Notes under the pieces: model-generated
The model's database searches: none
What the model was told of the DNA's origin: nothing
What the model saw: only the letters and a program-made list of their open reading frames with translations
Program-made: the position numbers and the translations under genes
In this document: in pieces, positions 36,542-45,262 of the stretch
How the letters are laid out: each line of letters starts with the position of its first letter
How positions within the stretch are numbered: the stretch's first letter is position 1
Assembly: GCF_011516635.5 (NCBI RefSeq)
Contig: NZ_CP096255.1
Span: forward strand, 8,195,501 to 8,259,500
DNA: 64,000 nt
Source of the DNA: Bradyrhizobium barranii subsp. apii
GTDB taxonomy: Bacteria > Pseudomonadota > Alphaproteobacteria > Rhizobiales > Xanthobacteraceae
Direction: 5' to 3'

Positions 36542-39500
36542 TCACCACGTATCGATGCAGGGTCGCTTCTTCTTCGTCCTCGCGGGCGGCCTCGGCACCG
36601 AGCGCACGCCCGCCATGATCCAGCGCCGCGTCTCGGCGGGGTCGATGACGTTGTCGATCTCGAACACCGAGGCGATCGAGACCGCCTTGCCGTTGGCATA
36701 GAGCTCGGCGACCTTGTTCCGATAATAGGTCTCGCGCTCCTCGGGGTCGGCGATCGCCTCCATCTCCTTGCGGAAGCCGAGGCGGACATACCCCTCCAGG
36801 CCCATGCCGCCGAATTCGCCGGTCGGCCAGGCCGCGGTGAAGAAGGAGGCGTGGAAGCCGCCGCCGATCATCGACTGCGCGCCGAGACCATAGCCCTTGC
36901 GCAGCACGATGCCGAACAGCGGTACGGTAAGGCTCGCACCTGTCACGAACATGCGCGAGACGTGGCGCACGATCGCGGTCTTCTCGGCCTCCGGGCCGAC
37001 CATGAAGCCGGGCGTATCGCAGAGCGAGACGATCGGCAGATCGAAGGCGTCGCAGAGCTGAAGGAAGCGCGCGGCCTTGTCGCCGGCGTCGGCATCGATC
37101 GCGCCGCCGAGATGGCGCGGATTGTTGGCGATCAGGCCGAACGGCTTGCCCTCGATGCGGATCAGCGCGGTGATCATGCCGACGCCGTAGTCGCGGCGCA
37201 GCTCCAACACGGAATCCTTGTCGGCGACGAGATCGATGACGCTGCGGATATCGTAGACCCGCAGGCGGTTCTCCGGGATCGCGCGGCGGAGCAGGCGCTG
37301 ATCGGCGGCCTGCCACTCCGTCACCGCGCCCTGGAAATAGGACAGGTATTTTTGCGCCACCCGCGTCGCCTCCTCCTCGTCCTCGACGAGGATGTCGATC
37401 ACGCCGTTCGGTGACTGGAACGTAACCGGGCCGACCTCGGCCGGGTGATAGACGCCGAGACCGCCGCCTTCGATCATGGCGGGGCCGCCCATGCCGATCG
37501 AGGCATTTTTCGTCGCGATGATGACATCGCAGCAGCCGAGCATCGCGGCATTGCCGGCAAAGCAATAGCCGGAGACGACACCGATGACAGGCACAAGGCC
37601 TGAGAGCCGCGCGAACTGCACGAAGGACGGGCCGTCGAGACCGGTCATGCCGAGCCGGTCGGTGTCGCCGGGCCGGCCGCCGCCGCCTTCGGCATAAAAC
37701 ACCAGCGGCACGCGCCAGTCTTCCGCCAGCGTCAGCATCCGGTCGATCTTCTTGTGGTTCATGTGGCCCTGCGTGCCCGCGAGCACGGTGTAATCGTAGG
37801 CCACGACGATGCAGCGGCCGCCCTCGGCGCCGAACTTCTCGGCATTCACCGTCGCAACACCCATCACGAGGCCGTCGGCCGGTGTGCTCTTGATGAGATC
37901 GTCGAGCTTGCGGCGGCGCCGCTGCGCAGCAATCGCAAGGCTGCCATATTCCATGAACGAGCCGTCGTCGACGAGCTGCGCGACGTTCTCGCGCGCGGTG
38001 CGCTGGTTGGTGTTGCGGCGGCGCTCGACCGAGGCTGGTCGGTTCGCATCGAGCGTATTGGCCTGGCGCGCGATCAGCTCGGCGAGATCAGGGCGGATAT
38101 GGTCGAGATCGACATCGGCTTCCGCCGCCGACGCATCGGCCGCGACGTCGAGCGGCTCCAGATACATGATCGGTTCGCCATGCATCAGGGTCACGCCATC
38201 GCCGGCGACGAGCTTCATGACGCGGCCGCCCTGCTCGGCCATGACCAGATGCTCCATCTTCATGGATTCGATCACGGCGAGCTGCTGGCCCGGGCGCACG
38301 ATCTCGCCTTCCTTCACTTGGATGGTGACGATGGTTCCCCGCAAGGGCGCAGCAACCATCACCGCACCTTCGGGCACGATCTGCGCGACGTGCGTCTCCG
38401 CACCATGGCCGCTTCGCTCGGTGGCGGCAAAATAGAGCGGCTTTGCCGCGCCATCGGCCGCCTCGACCAGCTTTGCGATGTTGCGATCGATGAAATCGGT
38501 CGCGATGCGGTTGGTCCTGAAATCGGGATGTGCGAGCACGGCCTGGAGGAAGGCGATGTTGGTCACGACGCCGTCGATCCTGAACTCGCGCAAGGCGCGC
38601 GAGGCTTTTGCCACGACGTCGTGCCAGGCTTCGCCCGGCGTGTGCACGATGACCTTGGCCAGCAGGGAGTCGAACGCCGCGCTGGTTTTATAGCCGGCAT
38701 AACCAAAACTATCGACGCGGACGCTGGGCCCCGACGGCGGCTCGAACACGGCGAGCACGCCGCCGGTCGGATGCGTCGCCCCCAGCTCGTCCAGCGTCTC
38801 CATGTTGACGCGGAGCTGCATGGCATAGCCACGCGGCTTTGGGATGGAGCCCTGTGCCAGACCAAGGGAGGTCAATGTGGTGCCCGCGGCGACCGCGAGC
38901 TGGGCGCGGACGAGGTCGAGGCCAAGCACTTCCTCCGTCACGGTGTGCTCGACCTGGAGCCGCGGATTGGCCTCGATGAAGGCAAAGCTGTCCTCGGCCG
39001 TGCCGTCGACCAGGAACTCGAAGGTGCCGAGATTGTCGTAAGACGCCGCGGTCGCGAGCTCCTTCGCAGCTTCGATGATGCGGCCGCGCAAGGCGTCGCT
39101 GAGCGACGGGCTCGGCGCCACCTCGATCAGCTTCTGGTGCCTGCGCTGGATGGTGCATTCGCGCTCCCAGAGATGGGAGATCGCGCCGTGGCGATCGCCG
39201 ATGATCTGCACCTCGATGTGGCGGGCCTGGCGGATCAGGCGCTCGGCATAGACGCCGTCGAAGCCGAACGCCGCCTTGGCCTCGGATTGGCAGCGCGCAT
39301 AGGCTTCCGCGAGATCGGCGGCATTCTCCACGACGCGCATGCCGCGGCCGCCGCCACCGGCCATCGCCTTGATCACGATCGCCGCGCCCTTGCCGAGGGA
39401 TTCGAAGAATGCCGTGATCTCCTCCAGCGACGAGGGCCCGCCGGTGCCGGCGATGATCGGCACGCCGCAACGCTTCGCCAGTTGCCGCGCCGCGACCTTG

Positions 39501-39844
39501 TCGCCGAACAGTTCAAGCGCGGCCGGCTTCGGCCCGACGAAGGCGATGCCCGCATCCGCGCACGCCTTGGCGAACGCGGCATTCTCGCTGAGGAAGCCAT
39601 AACCGGGATGCACCGCGTCGCAGCCGGCGCTCTTCGCCGCCTTCACCGCCGCTTCGATATCGAGATAGGCCCGTGCGCCGCGGCCGGGGATTTCGACCGC
39701 CCCGTCGGCAACACGCGCGTGCAGCGACAGCGCGTCATCGGCCGGATGGATCGCGACCGTCGCGATGCCGGCATCGGCCGCCGCGCGCGCGATGCGGATG
39801 GCGATCTCGCCACGGTTGGCGATCAGGAGTTTCTTGAACGACAT
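36542..39844 (-). CDS. single-chain biotin-dependent acyl-CoA carboxylase (BC-BCCP-CT)
   Basis: A 1100-residue fusion. Residues about 1-450 form a biotin carboxylase (KLLIANRGEIAIRIARAAAD, the ATP-grasp loop KAMAGGGGRGMRVV, EANPRLQVEHTVTEEVLGLD). A biotinyl domain follows with ESMKMEHL; the biotinylated Lys is near residue 528. Residues about 600-1090 form a PccB-type carboxyltransferase (GGGGRPGDTDRLGMTGLDGP, GSTARMC-like region replaced by VSGYCFAGNAAMLGC, and LCDTPGFMVGPEAEKTAIVR). Single-chain carboxylases of this order and size include the long-chain acyl-CoA carboxylases described from mycobacteria and related proteins in Rhodopseudomonas. The acyl substrate is unknown. The start ATG at 39844 matches the family N-terminus. 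Confidence 0.93.
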   Translation of the reverse strand: MSFKKLLIANRGEIAIRIARAAADAGIATVAIHPADDALSLHARVADGAVEIPGRGARAYLDIEAAVKAAKSAGCDAVHPGYGFLSENAAFAKACADAGIAFVGPKPAALELFGDKVAARQLAKRCGVPIIAGTGGPSSLEEITAFFESLGKGAAIVIKAMAGGGGRGMRVVENAADLAEAYARCQSEAKAAFGFDGVYAERLIRQARHIEVQIIGDRHGAISHLWERECTIQRRHQKLIEVAPSPSLSDALRGRIIEAAKELATAASYDNLGTFEFLVDGTAEDSFAFIEANPRLQVEHTVTEEVLGLDLVRAQLAVAAGTTLTSLGLAQGSIPKPRGYAMQLRVNMETLDELGATHPTGGVLAVFEPPSGPSVRVDSFGYAGYKTSAAFDSLLAKVIVHTPGEAWHDVVAKASRALREFRIDGVVTNIAFLQAVLAHPDFRTNRIATDFIDRNIAKLVEAADGAAKPLYFAATERSGHGAETHVAQIVPEGAVMVAAPLRGTIVTIQVKEGEIVRPGQQLAVIESMKMEHLVMAEQGGRVMKLVAGDGVTLMHGEPIMYLEPLDVAADASAAEADVDLDHIRPDLAELIARQANTLDANRPASVERRRNTNQRTARENVAQLVDDGSFMEYGSLAIAAQRRRRKLDDLIKSTPADGLVMGVATVNAEKFGAEGGRCIVVAYDYTVLAGTQGHMNHKKIDRMLTLAEDWRVPLVFYAEGGGGRPGDTDRLGMTGLDGPSFVQFARLSGLVPVIGVVSGYCFAGNAAMLGCCDVIIATKNASIGMGGPAMIEGGGLGVYHPAEVGPVTFQSPNGVIDILVEDEEEATRVAQKYLSYFQGAVTEWQAADQRLLRRAIPENRLRVYDIRSVIDLVADKDSVLELRRDYGVGMITALIRIEGKPFGLIANNPRHLGGAIDADAGDKAARFLQLCDAFDLPIVSLCDTPGFMVGPEAEKTAIVRHVSRMFVTGASLTVPLFGIVLRKGYGLGAQSMIGGGFHASFFTAAWPTGEFGGMGLEGYVRLGFRKEMEAIADPEERETYYRNKVAELYANGKAVSIASVFEIDNVIDPAETRRWIMAGVRSVPRPPARTKKKRPCIDTW

Positions 39845-40038
39845 GCGGCGTCTCCATGCCCGCGGGCCGAGGCGCGGGTCGGCAGGTTCGATGATCCTGC
39901 TTCTTCACTTTAACCGCAGCCGTCAAGGGCGGGAAAGCCGGTCGCGGTGACCGGTCCCGCGGGCCGGAATATCAATTGCCCGCGCGCGCCGTGACGAGGC
40001 GGATAATCCGCGTCACGGCAGATAGTATGAACGCGATG

Positions 40039-41720
40039 TCAGGCCGCCCGCACGCCCGCAACGAAGGTGCTGACCTCGTTCTCCAGCGATTGCAGCTTCT
40101 GCGATAGCCGGCCGCTCGATTGCAGCACGAGGCCCGCGGCCTGGCCCGTTTCTACCGTAGCGTCGGTGACGCCGGAGATGTTCTGCGAGACTGGTCGGTG
40201 CCGGAAGCCGCCTCCTGCACGCTGTGGGCGATCGCCTGCGTCGCGGCGCCCTGCTCCTCGACCGCGGCCGCGATCGACGAGGAGATCTCGTTGACCTCCA
40301 TGATGGTCTTGCGGATGCTCTCGATGTTGCCGACGACCTGGTTGGTCTCGGCCTGGATCGCGGTGATCTGCGCGCCGATCTCGTCGGTCGCCTTCGCGGT
40401 CTGGCTCGCCAGCGATTTCACCTCGCTCGCGACCACGGCAAATCCCCTGCCGGCCTCACCGGCGCGCGCCGCCTCGATGGTGGCGTTGAGCGCGAGCAGG
40501 TTGGTCTGCGAGGCGATCTGGTTGATGAGGTCGATGACCTCGCCGATCTTGTGCGCGGCGGCGGCCAGCCCCTGCACGGTGTCGTTGGTGCGCTGACCGT
40601 CCGCGGCCGCTTTGTCGGCCACGTTTGCAGCCTGCGCGACGCGCTGGCTGATCTCGGTGATCGAGGACGACAGCTGGCCGGCGGCGGACGCCACCGTCTG
40701 CACATTGCTCGACGCCTGCTGGCAGGCGGTCGCGACGAAGCTTGCGCGGTCTGTCGCCTTGTTCGCGGTCTCCGACATGCCTTGCGCGGCCTGCTGCACC
40801 GCGCGCGCCTCGGTGAAGACGTCGCGGACGACGGCCTGAACGCTCGCCTCGAACCTGCCGGCGAGATCGGCCATCGTCTTGCGTTTCTCGTCGTCGGCCC
40901 TCTGCTTCGTCTCCTGCTGCTCCGCATGCATGCGGCTCACCGCCGACGCATTGTCCTTGAACACGGCAAGCGCCTTGGCGAGCCCGCCGACCTCGTCGCT
41001 GCGGCCGGTGTAGGGCACCTCGAACGCGCTGTCGCCGGCGGCGAGCCGCTCGGTCAGCGCGGTGATGTTCGCGAGCGGCCGGGTCACGCTGCGGCCGATT
41101 ACGAAGGAGCAGGCCAGCACCAGGACCAGGACGGCCAGACAAATGTAGGCGAATGTCGTCGCATTCTGGCGAAAAACGGCATCGACGTCGTCGAGATAAA
41201 TGCCGGTGCCGATGATCCATCCCCAGGGCGCAAAGCCCTTCACATAGGAGATTTTTCCGACCGGCTGCTCGAAGCCCGGCTTCGGCCAGAGATAGCCGTA
41301 GAAGCCGGCGCCCTGCTTGTTGACGACGTCAACGAAGCCCACGAACAGCGCGTTGCCGGCGGGGTCCTTCATGCCGGAGAGATCCTTACCGTCGAGCTCG
41401 GGCTTGATCGGGTGCATGACCATCTTGGGGGCCATGTCGTTGATCCAGAAATACTCGACCTTGTCATAACGCAGGCTCTTGATCGTTGCGATCGCGGCGG
41501 CCTGCGCCTGCTCGCGCGGCAGCTTCCCCTCGCTCTCGAGCTTCTGATAGTGCGCCAGGATGCCGTAGCCGACATCAACCATGTGCTGCGTCTTGGCCTG
41601 GCGGTCAGCAATCATCTGCGCGCGCAGGGTCGAGAGCGCGATCGGCGCCAGAGCGATCATGCCGAGGAGGCTGATGCCGACAATCAGGACCAGCTTGAAA
41701 CTGATGCGGGAGAAAAACAT
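40039..41720 (-). pseudogene. methyl-accepting chemotaxis protein (Cache domain) with a 1-bp frameshift near the 3' end
   Basis: A chemoreceptor: membrane helix 1 (LVLIVGISLLGMIALAPIAL), a periplasmic single Cache domain (KVEYFWINDMAPKMVMHPIK, FAPWGWIIGTGIYLDDVD), a second helix (FAYICLAVLVLVLACSFVIG), a HAMP domain and the signalling hairpin (LINQIASQTNLLALNATIEA). Past EAASGTDQ the frame breaks at about 40190: the minus strand reads GACCAGTCTCGCAG, where one extra G would give DQVSQNISGVTDATVETGQA. The shifted frame then runs to TGA at 40039 (SLENEVSTFVAGVRAA), the usual family ending. In the written frame the protein stops early at 40152 with a scrambled tail but a complete signalling tip, so some function may remain. 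The ATG at 41720 is the likely start. Confidence 0.85.
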
Positions 41721-42016
41721 CGGTGCTCGCAAGAATTGGAAGGGCTGATATGCCAGTTTATCCCGCACCCCTTAGCGAAGCTTTAAGCATTCGGTTCCCC
41801 AAATCCCCGCAAAATTGCGTTGGAGGCCGCCGGCGTACTGCGTGCGGCTTTGCAGGCTGACGAGGCTTGGCTGCATCCGGGATCCCGGCTCTTTAGATCT
41901 AGAAGACCTCGATATCGCTGCTGCGAGCGTTGACTTGCGGTCGGCTCTGGCGGAACGATCGGCGCAGATCATCAGCGCAAGCTGTGGCGTGAGCTGCACA
42001 GAAGGCCAGAGGCTCA

Positions 42017-42517
42017 ATGCATCAATCGACATATGGCAAGTCCCTCGACCTTCCCGCGCTGTGCGCGGCGGAACGGCTCTTCATCTGGGGATTTCGGGCC
42101 AAGGCACGCAGCGGAAGCGCCGTTCCGACCGCGGCCGACATCCAGCAAGTGTACGACCACTTTCGCGTCGGCGACGCGGTGCCGTCGCTGGAATCCATCA
42201 TCGAGATCTTCGCTTGCACGGCGCATACGGCCATCGAGGTTCATTGCCCGACCTGTCCGAAGATGTCGGACAGCGAGCACGAGATCTTGCGGGCGATCGC
42301 CGCGGCACAGCAGGAACGCATCGACGTCGCGCGCGAGCAGTTCGAGAGCTGGTTGCCGCCGGTCGGTGCCGATTGGGCTCTCGCGCCCGTGCGGGGGCTA
42401 GCAACGATCTTCCGCATGGCTGGCCTCATCCTGCCCGACCGACAAGTTCAGTCTTTCGACCATGACCGGACGATGGCGATGAAGAGCTGGCTGGTCGGAA
42501 GTCCCACGCTGCACTGA
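42017..42517 (+). CDS. hypothetical protein with a Cys pair, 166 aa
   Basis: A mostly helical cytoplasmic protein of unknown function. Landmarks are LCAAERLFIWGFRAKARSGS, VYDHFRVGDAVPSLESIIEI, and the Cys segment EVHCPTCPKMSDSEHEILRA with CPTC as a possible metal or redox pair. The end has WALAPVRGLATIFRMAGLIL. It starts at the ATG at 42017. The next gene (11 bp after the stop) has a similar plan, a Cys pair followed by an S-x-x-E-x-E-L-x-R helix, so the two may be distant paralogues in one operon. I recognise no named family. Confidence 0.75.
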   Translation: MHQSTYGKSLDLPALCAAERLFIWGFRAKARSGSAVPTAADIQQVYDHFRVGDAVPSLESIIEIFACTAHTAIEVHCPTCPKMSDSEHEILRAIAAAQQERIDVAREQFESWLPPVGADWALAPVRGLATIFRMAGLILPDRQVQSFDHDRTMAMKSWLVGSPTLH

Positions 42518-42528
42518 CGGGATCGTTC

Positions 42529-43002
42529 ATGCTCCACGATACGTGTGGTTCTGCGCCAGTCGAGAAAGCCGGCCAGCCGCGGCTCTGTCCGCTCCAGGCC
42601 GCGCTTGCGGCGCGTCCCTGCGTCGAGAGCTACGATGAATTTTCCCGCGTCGCGCTGTCGCTGTTCCGATTCATCGGAGCGGCCTATGCGACCGGCGCCT
42701 CCGATTGCTGGGAAGCGGCCTATCGCTTCGCCGACGAGGCGCCGGGCATCGTCGACAGTCCGCTGCTGGTGGCGCGCGCTGCTGCGCTCGTCAGGATCCT
42801 GCGCAGCGGCCGGCCGTGCGAACTGTGCTTCATGCCGCCCTCGTGCCGGCGCCTCTCGAAGGACGAGGCGGAATTGATGCGACTGCTGGCGGTCGCACGC
42901 CGCAACCAGCCGGGCGAACTCGAATCCATCGTTTGCCAGTACGTCGGGAACGAGAACGAGATCGCGACAACGCGGGCCGTCAACGCGCTTGCCTTGTGCT
43001 GA
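42529..43002 (+). CDS. hypothetical protein with a Cys pair, 157 aa
   Basis: The second gene of the pair, starting at the ATG at 42529. It is predicted helical: CVESYDEFSRVALSLFRFIG, WEAAYRFADEAPGIVDSPLL, then CELCFMPPSCRRLSKDEAEL and MRLLAVARRNQPGE. CELC plus a later Cys could bind a metal. The C-terminal part (ESIVCQYVGNENEIATTRAV) has no clear match. The position of the Cys pair before a Ser/Glu-rich helix mirrors the upstream protein. A strong hairpin terminator ends the unit about 100 bp later. Confidence 0.75.
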   Translation: MLHDTCGSAPVEKAGQPRLCPLQAALAARPCVESYDEFSRVALSLFRFIGAAYATGASDCWEAAYRFADEAPGIVDSPLLVARAAALVRILRSGRPCELCFMPPSCRRLSKDEAELMRLLAVARRNQPGELESIVCQYVGNENEIATTRAVNALALC

Positions 43003-43096
43003 CGCTTTGATGGGTTCTAGTCGCATCTCAAGCGACCTTGCGCTATCAACATCGCCATGGAGACGCAGTGCTCGATGCCCTCCATGAAACCTCCAG

Positions 43097-43134
43097 ACGG
43101 CCCCAGGGATCACCACCGCTGGGGTCGTCGTTTT
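43097..43134. terminator. rho-independent terminator, possibly for both directions
   Basis: The ten-base stem ACGGCCCCAG / CTGGGGTCGT (one G-U pair) has a 12-base loop and is followed by CGTTTT. It lies between the hypothetical pair and the convergent TetR gene. Confidence 0.65.
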
Positions 43135-43144
43135 GCGGCCTGAC

Positions 43145-43744
43145 CTAACCGCCCTTCTTGCCGAGCACGAGATCGATGGTGTGAGCCGCGATCTTACGCA
43201 GCTGCGGCTCGTCGCCGAAGGCACGTTCGAGCACGCCAAGGCCGCGCGTCACCGTGATGATGTGCAGCGCTGCGGCCGCGGGATTGCCATTGAACTCGCC
43301 GCGCTCTGTGCCCGCCGCCAACGTCTCTTGAACCAGCATGGTGATGCGCGAGATGAGGCCCGCAAAGGCCTGACGCGCGTCTTCATCCAAGCCTTCCCCT
43401 TCGGCCGCGCCGAGCTCCATCAATCCGCGCGTGGTCGGACATCCCCGCGGCGGCGAGCCCGAGCGGAAATTGGTGATGGTCAGGTCGAAGAACGCGGTGA
43501 GGCGTTTTCGCAATGAGCCGGCGCCGAGCGCCTTTTGCAGGGCGAGGAGATAATCGCCCGCATAGCGCTCATAGGCCTGGAGGAACAGCGCCTCCTTGCT
43601 GCCGAAGGCATTGTAGAGGCTGCCGCGCTGAACACCGGCATCGCGCGCGATGTCCGACAGCGACGTGCCGCGCACGCCCTTGCGCCAGAACTGGTCGAAC
43701 GCGATACGCAGGACGTCGTCGTGGTCGAATTCGCGCGGCCTCAA
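43145..43744 (-). CDS. TetR/AcrR family transcriptional regulator
   Basis: A 199-residue TetR-type repressor. The N-terminal HTH is clear: DVLRIAFDQFWRKGVRGTSL, SDIARDAGVQRGSLYNAFGS, KEALFLQAYERYAG. The C-terminal ligand domain has PRGCPTTRGLMELGAAEGEG, with two Cys/Thr-rich turns as in the TetR_C_16/YcdC-like group. It starts at the ATG at 43744, 28 bp from a pair of palindromic operators (43772-43815), and diverges from the tautomerase gene. It probably represses itself and that gene. Confidence 0.93.
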   Translation of the reverse strand: MRPREFDHDDVLRIAFDQFWRKGVRGTSLSDIARDAGVQRGSLYNAFGSKEALFLQAYERYAGDYLLALQKALGAGSLRKRLTAFFDLTITNFRSGSPPRGCPTTRGLMELGAAEGEGLDEDARQAFAGLISRITMLVQETLAAGTERGEFNGNPAAAALHIITVTRGLGVLERAFGDEPQLRKIAAHTIDLVLGKKGG

Positions 43745-43771
43745 ATCCTGCTCCTCGGTACGGCAAAAATA

Positions 43772-43815
43772 TTTGACACGATGTCAAGAACGTGTTTTCT
43801 CGACATCGTGTCAAA
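43772..43815. promoter_or_regulatory. double TetR-type operator between divergent genes
   Basis: TTTGACACGATGTC (43772-43785) and GACATCGTGTCAAA (43802-43815) are exact reverse complements 16 bases apart. Each half is itself a palindrome: TTGACACGATGTCAA has arms TTGACA and TGTCAA, and the second site is TTGACACGATGTCGA on the minus strand. TTGACA also suits a -35 element. The position between tetR and the tautomerase gene makes them the likely binding sites of the TetR protein. Confidence 0.75.
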
Positions 43816-43916
43816 AACTAATTGGGATTGATAGCCCGTTCCGTCAATGGGCCCAACGGCCGGTCGCTTGCGAGCGCCCTGGCCGATCGTGCCCGCATGC
43901 CAAAAGGGACCCGCCC

Positions 43917-44294
43917 ATGCCTCTCCTTCACATCTCGATGCGCGCCGGCAAACCGGAAGCCTATCGGCAGGCGATCCTCGATGGTTTGTACCTCGCCATG
44001 CGCGAGGCGCTGAACGTGCCCGAGGGCGACGAGTTCATGACCATCAGCGAGCATGACGCCTCGAACTTCCGCTGCGGCAATGCCTATGGCGTCAAGCGCA
44101 GCGACGACGCCGTGCTGATCCAGATCACCGTGTTCGCATCGCGCACTCCGGAGCAGAAAAAGGCGCTGTACCGCCGGATCGCGGAGCTTCTCGGCGAAAA
44201 GCCGGGCATCCGCTCCGAGGACGTGTTCGTCAACGTGCTCGATGCCCCCGCGGAGAACTGGTCCGTCGGAAACGGCATCGCGCAATTCGCGTGA
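43917..44294 (+). CDS. tautomerase family protein (4-oxalocrotonate tautomerase-like)
   Basis: A 125-residue protein with Pro directly after the initiator Met (MPLLHISMRAG), the catalytic N-terminal proline of the tautomerase superfamily. Other landmarks are YRQAILDGLYLAMREALNVP, ITVFASRTPEQKKALYRRIA and GIRSEDVFVNVLDAPAENWS. The length fits long tautomerases of the trihydroxynaphthalene/MSAD-like groups with a fused beta-alpha-beta repeat. Function: keto-enol tautomerisation or dehalogenation of an unknown acid. It is divergent from a TetR repressor and shares the operator region with it. Confidence 0.88.
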   Translation: MPLLHISMRAGKPEAYRQAILDGLYLAMREALNVPEGDEFMTISEHDASNFRCGNAYGVKRSDDAVLIQITVFASRTPEQKKALYRRIAELLGEKPGIRSEDVFVNVLDAPAENWSVGNGIAQFA

Positions 44295-44328
44295 AGTGAG
44301 GGGCGTGCTTCTGGCGTGATCGCTTGCT

Positions 44329-45258
44329 TCACCCACCCGCAACGCACGCCGCCATGATCCCGTCGAGCTCGGCCTTCGAGAGCACGCCGAGCTCGGTGAT
44401 GAAGACGATCCGCGATCGCGGCACGCCTTCCGCCGGTGCATCGCCCGGCGCGAGCGTCGCGCGGCCGGCGGCGAACTGAAGCACCATCTGGCGCCCGGGT
44501 TGCTCGACGGTCTCGAACAGGCCTTTTGCGCGCGCAAGCTTTGGCGCCAGGCGGCCGATCGCCTGCTGCAGGCGCGGCAGCGACAGCGGCTGATCCGAGG
44601 TCCAGCTCAGCGTCTCGAAGCGCTCCTCGGACGGCCGTCGTGGTCCAGGGTCGCGCGGCGCGGGCGCGCGATCAACAGCCGCGGGAAACAGCAGCGCGGA
44701 CGGAATCTCGCCGTGGCTGGCATCCACCACCACGGCGGGGACGCGCTGCGCGCGGATGGCTTCGCGCATGCGGGCGCCTGCGCTCTCGTCCGCCAGATCG
44801 AGCTTGCTCAGCGCCACGATATCGGCGACGCGCAATTGCGAACGATGGAGCGCATCATCCAGGGCCGCCGGTAGCGTCGCCGCATCCATCACGCAGAGCA
44901 CGGTTTCCAGCGGCGCCTCGCGCAAGATCACGGGGTCCATCAGGTTGCGGACGATGTCGGCGGGATCGGCGACGCCGCTGGTCTCGATGACGATATATTC
45001 GGGCTTGGGATCGCGTCGCAACAGCGTCGAGAGCGTGCGCAGGAGATCGCCTTCGAGCGAGCAGCAGATGCAGCCATTGGCGAGGCTGACCAAGCCGTCG
45101 CTTGCGCCCGCGATCAACTCCGCGTCGATGTTGATCGCGCCGAAATCGTTGACGATTGCCGCGATACGCCGTCCCTCCGCGTTCGCCAGCAGATGGTTGA
45201 CGACCGTGGTCTTGCCCGCCCCCAGAAAGCCCGTCACCAGGAGAATGGGGACCGGCAT
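44329..45258 (-). CDS. CobW/COG0523-family GTPase (metal chaperone-like)
   Basis: A 309-residue G3E GTPase: Walker A VTGFLGAGKTTVVNHLLAN, the metal-binding Cys motif NGCICCSLEGDLLR, and the NKxD-like segment ALSKLDLADE with IETSGVADP. A short CobW C-terminal domain follows (ERFETLSWTSDQPLSLPRLQ). Members insert zinc or cobalt into client proteins. It starts at the ATG at 45258, 4 bp behind the amidohydrolase gene, so that enzyme is the natural candidate client. There is no His-rich loop. Confidence 0.92.
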   Translation of the reverse strand: MPVPILLVTGFLGAGKTTVVNHLLANAEGRRIAAIVNDFGAINIDAELIAGASDGLVSLANGCICCSLEGDLLRTLSTLLRRDPKPEYIVIETSGVADPADIVRNLMDPVILREAPLETVLCVMDAATLPAALDDALHRSQLRVADIVALSKLDLADESAGARMREAIRAQRVPAVVVDASHGEIPSALLFPAAVDRAPAPRDPGPRRPSEERFETLSWTSDQPLSLPRLQQAIGRLAPKLARAKGLFETVEQPGRQMVLQFAAGRATLAPGDAPAEGVPRSRIVFITELGVLSKAELDGIMAACVAGG

Positions 45259-45262
45259 GGGA

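Noticed and set aside
37754..39913. A 719-codon plus-strand frame opposite the carboxylase
   Set aside because: Antisense shadow; the carboxylase domains on the minus strand are unmistakable.
39845..40038. A sigma-54 promoter for the carboxylase gene, expected from the AcoR-like neighbour
   Set aside because: No GG-N10-GC element with the TGGC/TTGC context is visible on the minus strand here.
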